Positions 27,481 through 35,150 of a stretch of DNA of 64,000 bases are shown here, one piece after another. The DNA lies in NCBI RefSeq assembly GCF_024498955.1, contig NZ_CP093311.1:124001-188000 (forward strand). The letters run 5' to 3'. This DNA is from Thermomonas paludicola. GTDB taxonomy: Bacteria; Pseudomonadota; Gammaproteobacteria; Xanthomonadales; Xanthomonadaceae. The notes under the pieces are model-generated. The model saw only the letters and a list, made by a program, of their open reading frames with translations. It was not told the origin of the DNA and ran no database searches. Positions within the stretch are counted from its first letter, which is position 1. Each line of letters begins with the position of its first letter. The translations under genes were made by a program, and so were the position numbers.

Positions 27481-29142
27481 CTACTGGCAGGGATCGATCG
27501 GGGTCAGCGTGTATTGCTCGGTGCCGTCGCTGCAGCGTGTGCCCATTGGCGTTTGCACGCAGCCATTGCCGGTGCCGGTGATGGTGCCGCCATGTTCATC
27601 GGCGGTTGCAGTGTAGGTGCCGCTGCCGGAGACCCCGATGCCGCTCATGTTGCCCTGGTAGGAGTACGAGCCGCCGCGTTCGCTGGACGGGGTGAATGTC
27701 ACCGTGTTGCCGCTGCCACTGATGGTGAACGGCTGCCCCAGGTCGCAGATGGTGCCAGTGCCGTGGAACTCGTCGAGTCCGCCTTCCGCGGCGTAGGCCC
27801 GCACCGCCCTGGTGTCGAACTCCAGCGTGGCGCGGCCCACGCCACGCTTGCTGCGCGCCTCGAACGCGATGCTCGCTTCTTCGTTTTTCTTGTCGGGGCC
27901 GGCATAGCCATACCGCGCATCAGCCGCCACCTTGCCGCTGGCAGGTTGCAGGCTGGCCCCGCCACTCAGCACCGCGATCACCGTGCCACCGGCCGGCCGG
28001 CCGTCGGCGGTTGTGCGCGGCCGGGCTTCGAGGTCGAACGCCGTGTTCGGACGGATGCCCCGGCGCTTGGACGGGCTGCTGGTTACATCCAGCTTGACGC
28101 AACGGCCGCTTTCCCACGGCGCACCGTTTGGGTTGCCGATGCCGCGCAACATGATTTCGGAAAGCAGCGCCTGCAGCTCCGCGGATGCTTGCAGCAATCG
28201 CCTGGTGTTCTCCACTTCGCCGGGCCGGAAGATGCTCATGCCCTGTTCCCCATGGTTCTCGAAGATTTGCTCGCCGCCGCGCGTGCGACCGAACGTGATG
28301 TCAACGCTCTGGCTTTCGAAATTCTCGCTGCCGGTCATCTTGATGCGCGCTTCGATGGCGGCCCCGTCATCGCCCTGCATCAGGCGTGCATCGTCGTCCA
28401 GGAAGCGCTCGTACTTGAAACTCGAATGGATGGAGCCACCGGTCCCGGGTTTGCTGCTGACGCTCATCCGCGAGTCCACCTCCATCGCCACCTCGACCCT
28501 GCCCTCCTGGTCCGGGCAGGCAGTCATCTGCGTCTTGATCGCCACTTTTCCGTTGAGCCCGCTCTCGTTGACCTCGTACTCCACCGACTGCGAGATCGAG
28601 CCGTCCTTGCTGACCTGTATTTCAGCGCTGCCGCCCTTGCCGTCGAACCTGAGCGGCCCCTTCGCCGCCAGCTCCGACAGGCGTTCATCGGACATGCCGC
28701 TGAGCGCGCTCGCTGCGACGCCGTTCATCATCATGCCGGCGAACCCGGCCATGCTCATGCCGATGTATCCACTGGCCATACCCTCGCCGGTGAATGCGGC
28801 CGGCACCAGCTTCGGCATGTCCGCCTCGGCACCGCGCAGCTTGCGCTCGTAGGCATCGCCCAGCGCCTGCAGCGCGGCAATCGCCTGCGTCTCGCCTCCA
28901 AGCGCCCGCTCGATGCCGCTGCCCTGCATCAGTTTGTAGTGCAGCCAGTAATCGGCAACCGCCACCTTGCGCAGGGTGGGATCGGGGCCTTCGGCGAGAA
29001 ACGCCTGCATTTGTGCCCGGCTCGGCACGTGGTTGGTCGCACCCCCGCCAGGTGCGACCGGCGGCAGCGAATCCTTGTCCGGCGCCTGTCCGCAGGCGAC
29101 CAGCAGCAGCGACAGGGCGAGCAGGGCGGGCAGCGGGCGCAT
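27481..29142 (-). CDS. Large lipoprotein of unknown function
   Basis: A 553-residue secreted lipoprotein: signal with lipobox LVAC and acylated Cys17. A Gly/Met/Ala-rich stretch (SGYIGMSMAGFAGMMMNGVAA) near residue 135 is hydrophobic and could be membrane-interacting. The C-terminal third is rich in short Gly/Ser/Thr beta-like segments and contains Cys residues in GNGCVQTPMGTRCSDG. I recognise no family. The ATG at 29142 has an AGAGGAA site; the longer upstream frame has none. It ends 36 bp from the convergent kinase gene and lies downstream of the sialidase-like lipoprotein. Confidence 0.75.
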   Translation of the reverse strand: MRPLPALLALSLLLVACGQAPDKDSLPPVAPGGGATNHVPSRAQMQAFLAEGPDPTLRKVAVADYWLHYKLMQGSGIERALGGETQAIAALQALGDAYERKLRGAEADMPKLVPAAFTGEGMASGYIGMSMAGFAGMMMNGVAASALSGMSDERLSELAAKGPLRFDGKGGSAEIQVSKDGSISQSVEYEVNESGLNGKVAIKTQMTACPDQEGRVEVAMEVDSRMSVSSKPGTGGSIHSSFKYERFLDDDARLMQGDDGAAIEARIKMTGSENFESQSVDITFGRTRGGEQIFENHGEQGMSIFRPGEVENTRRLLQASAELQALLSEIMLRGIGNPNGAPWESGRCVKLDVTSSPSKRRGIRPNTAFDLEARPRTTADGRPAGGTVIAVLSGGASLQPASGKVAADARYGYAGPDKKNEEASIAFEARSKRGVGRATLEFDTRAVRAYAAEGGLDEFHGTGTICDLGQPFTISGSGNTVTFTPSSERGGSYSYQGNMSGIGVSGSGTYTATADEHGGTITGTGNGCVQTPMGTRCSDGTEQYTLTPIDPCQ

Positions 29143-29200
29143 GGCGATTCCTCTGGGGATCATCCATGCATAGCGAAAATCAGACCCGCAACCGGACAGC

Positions 29201-30469
29201 TCAGCGCGCCACGCGTGCCCCACGGAGGCTGGATATGCCCGCGGCCACGTCGGTCCACACCAGCCAGGCACCGCCGGCATCCACCGCCAGCTTCGGGTAG
29301 CCGCTGGCCAGGCCGCGCGCGCCCAGTTTCGCGACCTGGGTCTTCTGCAGCGGCTTCGACAGATCCAGCGGGTAGCGCGCCAGCATCAGCGCCTGCCCCT
29401 GCGAGTCCTCGCGCAGCCACGCCACCCACACCTGGCCGGCGTCGATCCCCACCGCGGCACGGCCCAGCACGGCGGCGCCGCTGTCCACCGTGACCGGATC
29501 GAAGAAGCGATCACCGGAATTCGGACTGCGGGCCAGCCGCAGCGTCGGCGTGCCGCCGGCTTCGCTGTACCAGGCCACCACCGCGGTGTCGCCGGATGCG
29601 GCCAGCGCCGGACCGGCCACCGGGCAGGCATCGATTTTCCAGCCATCCGCGTGGACGGCCTTGGGCGCGGTCCACGCGCCGTTTTCGAGCCGCGTCACCG
29701 CGATGTCGCGGACGTCGTCATCGCCACGGTCGCGGTACGCCAGCAGCGGGCCGCGCGCGGTCATGGCCACGGCGGTCTGGCAGCAATCACAGCTGCGCGC
29801 ATCGACCAGCCCATCTGCGCCGCGATTCAGGCTCATGTCGAAGCGGTTGGCGCGCAGCTGCATGGCGCCGCTGGCGGCGCTGTGACCATCCGGCCCGTGC
29901 GCCTCGCCGACGCCCTGCGCGCGGCCGTCCAGCCAGGCGATACCCAGCGCATCCGCGCTGGCCGGCCACAGCGCGGCGAAGCCGTGTTCCACCGGGCGGG
30001 CGTCGTCGTTGACGCGGGTGATCTGGGTCCAGGCCATGCCGCCATCGCGCGAGCGCGCCAGCACCAGGTCATAGCCGCCGGCATCCTCAGGTTGGCGCTG
30101 CAGCCACTGCGCCCACAGCGCGCCGTCGGGCGTGGCCAGCAGGTGCGGCGTATCGGCGGCATTGACGATCAGCGAATTGCCCACGGCAATGGTGCGCGGC
30201 TGGCTCTGCCAACCGGCCTGTTCGGAGTAGGACGCGAACTGCAGTGCGTTGCGGCGACCGGGGCGGCGGTTGATCCAGCTCAGCAGCACCCGCTCACCCG
30301 GCGCCAGCACCAGGTCCGGCGCCATCGACCCGGCTTCCGCGGGCAGCACCCAGGTCTGCATGGCGCCGGGGCCGTTGCCGGACTGCGCGGGAGCGGTGTC
30401 GCGCTTGCAGGCCGCCAGCAACGGCAGCGAGCAAGCGAGGGCGAAGGCGAGTGCAGTGCGTGTGTTCAT
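29201..30469 (-). CDS. Sialidase-like (BNR/beta-propeller) lipoprotein
   Basis: A 422-residue lipoprotein with lipobox LLAAC (Cys21). The mature part resembles six-bladed sialidase/BNR propellers: repeated S-x-D-x-G-x-x-W/F type blades such as SRDGGMAW and SPNSGDRFF. A cluster C227, C229, C230 in SCDCCQT and a later DACPV Cys are unusual and could bind a metal or form disulfides. Sialidase active-site residues are not evident, so catalytic activity is doubtful. It lies 58 bp upstream of the other lipoprotein on the same strand, a probable pair. Confidence 0.7.
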   Translation of the reverse strand: MNTRTALAFALACSLPLLAACKRDTAPAQSGNGPGAMQTWVLPAEAGSMAPDLVLAPGERVLLSWINRRPGRRNALQFASYSEQAGWQSQPRTIAVGNSLIVNAADTPHLLATPDGALWAQWLQRQPEDAGGYDLVLARSRDGGMAWTQITRVNDDARPVEHGFAALWPASADALGIAWLDGRAQGVGEAHGPDGHSAASGAMQLRANRFDMSLNRGADGLVDARSCDCCQTAVAMTARGPLLAYRDRGDDDVRDIAVTRLENGAWTAPKAVHADGWKIDACPVAGPALAASGDTAVVAWYSEAGGTPTLRLARSPNSGDRFFDPVTVDSGAAVLGRAAVGIDAGQVWVAWLREDSQGQALMLARYPLDLSKPLQKTQVAKLGARGLASGYPKLAVDAGGAWLVWTDVAAGISSLRGARVAR

Positions 30470-30520
30470 GGGCGAAGGATACGCCGGGCGATGGGTTCCT
30501 TCTCCGCATCGCAGATGCGG

Positions 30521-30570
30521 CCTGTTTCCCTTCTCCCCGTTGCACGGGGGAGAAGGAAAATTGAGACAGG
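30521..30570. repeat. CCTTCTCCCC hairpin repeat
   Basis: Stem CCTTCTCCCC at 30529-30538 with GGGGAGAAGG at 30547-30556, extended by CCTGT/ACAGG at the ends (30521-30525, 30566-30570). First of two such elements in the gap between mnmG and the sialidase-like gene. Confidence 0.6.
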
Positions 30571-30597
30571 CTCAGGGGGTCGCATCGCCACCTGATG

Positions 30598-30626
30598 CCC
30601 TTCTCCCCGCACAGCGGGGAGAGGGG
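30598..30626. repeat. CCCTTCTCCCCGC hairpin repeat
   Basis: A 13-bp stem with one wobble pair (30598-30610 with 30614-30626), the second element of the tandem pair. A partial third copy of the GCACAGCGGGGAGA half lies just downstream at about 30656-30669. All lie 3' of mnmG, which reads toward them. Confidence 0.55.
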
Positions 30627-30722
30627 AAATGGCCGAGGGCGAACTCAGTCGCATTGCACAGCGGGGAGAACGGAAATCGCGGCGGGGCCGGCTGACCCGC
30701 ATGACCGGCAGACGGAAAAGTG

Positions 30723-32612
30723 TCAGGCCGCGCGTTCGCGCCGCGCCCGCTCCAGATGCACCAGCAGCAGCGAGATCGCGGCCGGGGTCACGCCGGGGAT
30801 GCGCTGCGCCTGGCCAACGGTCTGCGGGCGCACGCGCTGCAGTTTTTGCAGCACCTCGGCCGACAACCCGCGCACGCCGGGGTAGTCGAACGCCTCGGGG
30901 ATCGCGGTGGCCTCGTGGCGGCGCTGGCGTGCTATTTCATCGTGCTGGCGCTGCAGGTAGCCGGCGTATTTGGTTCCAATCTCCACCTGCTCGGCCACCT
31001 TGGCATCGGCGACGGCGGGACCCAGTTCGGGCACCCGCATCAGCGCGGCGTAGTCCAGCTCCGGCCTGCGCAGGAGATCCAGCGCATTGCTTTCGCGGCT
31101 GACGTCCACGCCGATGTGGCGGGCGATGGCCGCGCCCAGCGCATTGTTCGGCGCCGCCCACAGCGCGGAGAGGCGCGCGGTCTCGGCTTCGACCGCCTCG
31201 CGCTTGCGGCTGAAGCGCTGCCAGCGCGCCTCGTCCACCAGCCCGAGCTCCCGGCCCACCGGCGTGAGCCGCGCATCGGCATTGTCCTCGCGCAATTGCA
31301 GCCGGTATTCGGCGCGGCTGGTGAACATGCGATACGGCTCGCTGGTGCCGTGGGTGATCAGATCATCGACCAGCACGCCCAGGTACGCCTGGTCGCGACG
31401 CAGGGTGCAGGCCTCCTGCTGGCGACCCAGGCGCGCTGCGTTCACGCCGGCCAGCAGCCCCTGCGCAGCCGCTTCTTCGTAACCGGTGGTGCCGTTGATC
31501 TGGCCGGCGAAGAACAGCCCCGCCACCGCCTTGGTTTCCAGCGACGCCTTCAGCCCGCGCGGATCGAAGAAATCGTATTCGATGGCGTAGCCGGGGCGGG
31601 TGATGTGCGCCTGCTCGAAGCCGCGGATGCTGCGCACCAGCGCCAGCTGCACGTCGAACGGCAGCGAGGTGGAAATGCCGTTCGGATAGATCTCGCTGAC
31701 GCTCAATCCTTCCGGTTCGACGAAGATCTGGTGGCTGGCCTTCTCGGCGAAGCGCACCACCTTGTCCTCGATGCTCGGGCAGTAGCGCGGGCCGATGCCT
31801 TCGATCTGGCCCGAGTACAGCGGGCTGCGGTGCAGCGCGTCGCGGATGATCTGGTGGGTGCGCTCGCAGGTGTCGGTGATCCAGCAGCTGACCTGCGCAG
31901 GCTGGTCTTCATGGCTGCCCATGAACGACATAACCGGGCGCGGGTCGTCGCCGGGCTGCTCGATCATCACCGAATAATCCAGCGTGCGGCCGTCGATGCG
32001 CGGCGGCGTACCGGTCTTCAGCCGGTCCACCACGAAGCGGCCTTCGCGCAGCGTGTGCGCCAGCGCGGTGGACGGCGGATCGCCCATGCGCCCGGCGGCG
32101 TACTGGGTTTCGCCGATGTGGATCTTGCCGGCGAGGAAGGTACCGGCGGTCAGCACCACCGCCGGCGCGTGGAAGCGCAGGCCGGTATTGGTGATCGCGC
32201 CGCGCACGGCGTCGTCTTCGATGACCAGGTCATCGACCGCTGCCTGGAACACGGTGAGGTTGGGCTGGGTTTCCACCGCGCGGCGGATGAAGCTGCGGTA
32301 CAGCGCGCGGTCGGCCTGGCAGCGGGTGGCGCGCACCGCCGGCCCCTTCGATGCATTGAGCACGCGCCACTGGATGCCGGCGGCGTCGGCGGCCTGCGCC
32401 ATGATCCCGCCCAGCGCGTCGATCTCCTTGACCAGATGGCCCTTGCCGATCCCGCCGATGGCCGGATTGCAGCTCATCGCGCCCACGGTTTCGATGTTGT
32501 GGGTCAGCAGCAACGTGCGCGCACCGACGCGTGCCGACGCCAGCGCGGCTTCGGTGCCCGCATGCCCGCCGCCCACGACGATGACATCAAAGTTGTAAAA
32601 GGATTCACTCAT
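30723..32612 (-). CDS. mnmG: tRNA uridine 5-carboxymethylaminomethyl modification enzyme MnmG (GidA)
   Basis: FAD-dependent enzyme that, with MnmE, modifies the wobble uridine of several tRNAs. The 629-residue protein has the N-terminal FAD-binding [14 protein letters not shown] and the GidA signatures [13 protein letters not shown] and [14 protein letters not shown]; length equals E. coli MnmG (629). A TAAAAT box lies 9 bp before the ATG. The upstream M13 peptidase gene is separated by a terminator. No mnmE or rsmG is adjacent. Confidence 0.97.
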   Translation of the reverse strand: MSESFYNFDVIVVGGGHAGTEAALASARVGARTLLLTHNIETVGAMSCNPAIGGIGKGHLVKEIDALGGIMAQAADAAGIQWRVLNASKGPAVRATRCQADRALYRSFIRRAVETQPNLTVFQAAVDDLVIEDDAVRGAITNTGLRFHAPAVVLTAGTFLAGKIHIGETQYAAGRMGDPPSTALAHTLREGRFVVDRLKTGTPPRIDGRTLDYSVMIEQPGDDPRPVMSFMGSHEDQPAQVSCWITDTCERTHQIIRDALHRSPLYSGQIEGIGPRYCPSIEDKVVRFAEKASHQIFVEPEGLSVSEIYPNGISTSLPFDVQLALVRSIRGFEQAHITRPGYAIEYDFFDPRGLKASLETKAVAGLFFAGQINGTTGYEEAAAQGLLAGVNAARLGRQQEACTLRRDQAYLGVLVDDLITHGTSEPYRMFTSRAEYRLQLREDNADARLTPVGRELGLVDEARWQRFSRKREAVEAETARLSALWAAPNNALGAAIARHIGVDVSRESNALDLLRRPELDYAALMRVPELGPAVADAKVAEQVEIGTKYAGYLQRQHDEIARQRRHEATAIPEAFDYPGVRGLSAEVLQKLQRVRPQTVGQAQRIPGVTPAAISLLLVHLERARRERAA

Positions 32613-32621
32613 GGCGCTGCC

Positions 32622-32627
32622 ATTTTA
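32622..32627 (-). promoter_or_regulatory. Candidate -10 box of mnmG
   Basis: TAAAAT on the minus strand, last base 9 bp before the mnmG ATG, leaving at most a few leader bases. The box overlaps the tail of the terminator of the preceding gene, so termination and initiation signals are interleaved here. Confidence 0.4.
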
Positions 32628-32650
32628 AACGCCCGGCAGTGCCGGGCGTC
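32625..32650 (-). terminator. Rho-independent terminator of the M13 peptidase gene
   Basis: Inverted repeat ACGCCCGGCA / TGCCGGGCGT (32640-32649 and 32629-32638) with a minimal loop, followed on the minus strand by TTTAAAAT. It lies 24 bp beyond the peptidase stop codon and just before mnmG. Confidence 0.7.
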
Positions 32651-32673
32651 GTGGTGGCGGGAAGGCGCCTGGC

Positions 32674-34788
32674 TTACCAGATGCGCACCCGATCCTGCGG
32701 CTTCAGGTACAGCTTCTGCCCGTCCTTGACGCCGAAGGTGTCGTACCACGCATCGATGTTGCGCACGGTCAGTGCGCGCCATTGGCCGGGTGCGTGCTCG
32801 TTGCCGACCACCTGCGAGCGCAGGGCGGCGTCGCGCATCTTGCTGCGCCAGGCCTGGGCGAAGGCGAGGAAGAAGCGTTCATCGCCGGACAGGCCGTCGA
32901 TCACCGGCGCCGGCTTGCCGCCCAGCGACTTGTGATACGCCACGTAGGCAGCCTGCAAGCCGGACACGTCGGCGATGTTTTCGCCTAGCGTCTGCTGGCC
33001 GTTGATGTGCAGGCCCGGCAACGCCTCGTAGCCGTTGTACTGGGCAACCAACTTGTCGGCGGCAGCCTTGAAATGGGCGGCATCTTCCGGCGTCCACCAG
33101 TTGTGCAGGCGGCCCTGGGCATCGAACTCCGCGCCGAGGTTGTCGAAGCCGTGGCTGATCTCGTGGCCGATCACCGCACCGATGGCGCCGTAGTTGGCGG
33201 CGTCGTCGGCCTTGGGGTCGAAGAACGGCGCTTCCAGGATGGCAGCGGGGAAATTCATCGCGTTCTGCAGCGGCAGGTTCACCGCGTTCACCGTTTGCGG
33301 CGTCATCCACCATTCCTTGCGGTCCGGTGCCTTGCCCAGCTTGGCCAGCTGATGGCGGTACTCGGCTTCACCTGCGCGCAGCGCATTGCCAAGCGGATCG
33401 TCGGCCTTCACCTCCAGCGATGAATAATCGCGCCAGCTGTCCGGATAGCCCACGCCCACCAGCATGGTCTCGGCCTTCTGCTTGGCCAGTTTCTTGGTTT
33501 CCGGGGTCATCCATGTCAGCTTGTCCACGCCGTCGCGGAACGCGGCGAGGATGTTGTTCACCATCGCCTCGACCTGCGCCTTGGAGCTGGCCGGAAAGTA
33601 TTGCTTCACGTACAGCTGGCCGATGGCGTCGCCCAGCGCGCCGTCGGTGGCAGCCAGCGCGCGCTTCCAGCGATCGCGCTGCTGGGTGGTGCCGGACAGC
33701 TGGGTGCCGTAGAAGCCGAAGCGAAGGTCGGCGTAGGCCTTGGGCAACAGCGAGGCGCTCTGGTTGAGCGTGTGGAAGCGCAGGTAATCCTTCCACGTCG
33801 CCAGCGGCTGGCTGGCCACCAGCGCCGAGAGCTTCTTGATGGCATCAGGCTGCCACACCACCAGCGTTTGCTGGCCAGTCAGGTTCGCGGCGTCGAAAAA
33901 CGCCGGCCAGTCGATGCCGGGTGCCTGCTTGCCGAAGTCGGCGGTCGGCCACGGATTGTTGGCCTTGTGGATGTCCTGGGTGTCCACCACGCTGGCCTGC
34001 GCGGTGGCGATTTTGGTTTCCAAGTCGAAGATGGCCTGCGCCTGCTTGTCGGCGTCGGCGCTGCCGGCCTGCTTGAGGATCGCGGCGATGTAGGCCTTGT
34101 AGGCGGCGCGATTGGCGGCCATGTCCTTGTCGGCGGACAGGTAGTACTCGCGGTCCGGCATGCCCAGGCCGCCTTGCAACAGGTAACCCACGTTCTTGTC
34201 CGGCGTGTCCAGGCCGGCGGCCACGAACAGGCCCAGCAGGTGTTCGGTGTAGTAGTTGGTGGCGTTGACGGGATCGACATCGGCGCGCAGGGTGCTGCCC
34301 AGATAGCGCGACAGCGAGGCGCCATCGGCAATCGCATTCACTGCATCCAGCCGGGCCTGCAGCGGCGCCAGCGCGTGCGCCTCGATGCCGGCTTCATCCA
34401 TGTAGGCCGCGTAATAGTCCGCGATCTTGCGCTCGTTGCTGCCGGCGGCCGGATGGGTCTTCTGCAGCGACTGCACCAGGTCCGACAGGCGCTTTTCCGC
34501 CTTCTCGAACACGGTATAGAACACGCCGGTGCTGGCGCGGTCGGCGGGAATCGCGGTGGTCTTCTGCCAGACGCCATTGGCATAGGCATAGAAATCGTCG
34601 CCCGGCGCCACCGACTTGTCGATGCCGGCCAGGTCGATGCCCATCGTGGGAGCGGCTGCGGGCGCGGCCGCCGCGACCGGCGCGGATGCTGCCTCGTCCT
34701 TTGGTTTGCAGGCGGTCAGTGAAAGACCGGCAAGGGCGCAGGTCACGGCCAAGACCAGAGGGGTGCGGTGAAAGCGGGTGGAGTTCAT
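32674..34788 (-). CDS. M13 family zinc metallopeptidase (neprilysin/PepO-like) lipoprotein
   Basis: A 704-residue secreted peptidase with lipobox LTAC (Cys27), so anchored in the envelope. The zinc site is H542-E-I-S-H546, with E603 and D607 in ENIADVSGL completing the gluzincin pattern; the N-terminal M13 domain starts near FYAYANG. It ends DRVRIW where eukaryotic neprilysins end CxxW, so the C-terminal Cys is absent, as is common in bacteria. The ATG at 34788 follows GGGAA. It likely degrades peptides in the periplasm or outside. Confidence 0.93.
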   Translation of the reverse strand: MNSTRFHRTPLVLAVTCALAGLSLTACKPKDEAASAPVAAAAPAAAPTMGIDLAGIDKSVAPGDDFYAYANGVWQKTTAIPADRASTGVFYTVFEKAEKRLSDLVQSLQKTHPAAGSNERKIADYYAAYMDEAGIEAHALAPLQARLDAVNAIADGASLSRYLGSTLRADVDPVNATNYYTEHLLGLFVAAGLDTPDKNVGYLLQGGLGMPDREYYLSADKDMAANRAAYKAYIAAILKQAGSADADKQAQAIFDLETKIATAQASVVDTQDIHKANNPWPTADFGKQAPGIDWPAFFDAANLTGQQTLVVWQPDAIKKLSALVASQPLATWKDYLRFHTLNQSASLLPKAYADLRFGFYGTQLSGTTQQRDRWKRALAATDGALGDAIGQLYVKQYFPASSKAQVEAMVNNILAAFRDGVDKLTWMTPETKKLAKQKAETMLVGVGYPDSWRDYSSLEVKADDPLGNALRAGEAEYRHQLAKLGKAPDRKEWWMTPQTVNAVNLPLQNAMNFPAAILEAPFFDPKADDAANYGAIGAVIGHEISHGFDNLGAEFDAQGRLHNWWTPEDAAHFKAAADKLVAQYNGYEALPGLHINGQQTLGENIADVSGLQAAYVAYHKSLGGKPAPVIDGLSGDERFFLAFAQAWRSKMRDAALRSQVVGNEHAPGQWRALTVRNIDAWYDTFGVKDGQKLYLKPQDRVRIW

Positions 34789-35150
34789 GCAGGGTTCCCG
34801 AGGATTTGGTGCGCACATCCTGCACCCATTCGCCGCCGCAGCAAGTGCAGGAAGTCAGGCGAACCTGGCCTGGAATTGGCTGCGCAGGCTGCATTGAGCC
34901 GCCGCGCAGCAGTGACTTGCGCGATAGGCCGTATGGCCGAAGCAGGACCGGGCGAACGCGACATCCCCGCTGCTGCCCCCCACAAACGAGGGATGGGCAC
35001 GCGGGCGATGACAAGGCACGATTCATCTAGGCTATTGCAAAATGTTACGAAATACGAAAAATAGTGTGATGGGGATCACCTTTTATCTGCCGGGCGTTCC
35101 GTGAATCGGAGCGCCGGGTTTCGTTTCAACTCCACGAAAGGGTCAAAAAC
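34789..35150. other. Intergenic region (362 bp) between peptidase and autotransporter
   Basis: A divergent gap. The half next to the peptidase gene is GC-rich and shows nothing I can name. From about 35020 to 35070 it becomes AT-rich (TTGCAAAATG, TACGAAATACG), followed by a CRP/Clp-type palindrome at 35065-35080. This is the likely promoter region of the autotransporter; a TTGCAA at 35034-35039 is a possible -35. Confidence 0.6.
35065..35080 (+). promoter_or_regulatory. CRP/Clp-type binding site
   Basis: TGTGATGGGGATCACC matches TGTGA-N6-TCACA at nine of ten defined positions. It lies 70 bp upstream of the autotransporter ATG. In Xanthomonas relatives the CRP homologue Clp recognises this type of site; whether it activates or represses here depends on the unmapped transcription start. 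Confidence 0.6.
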
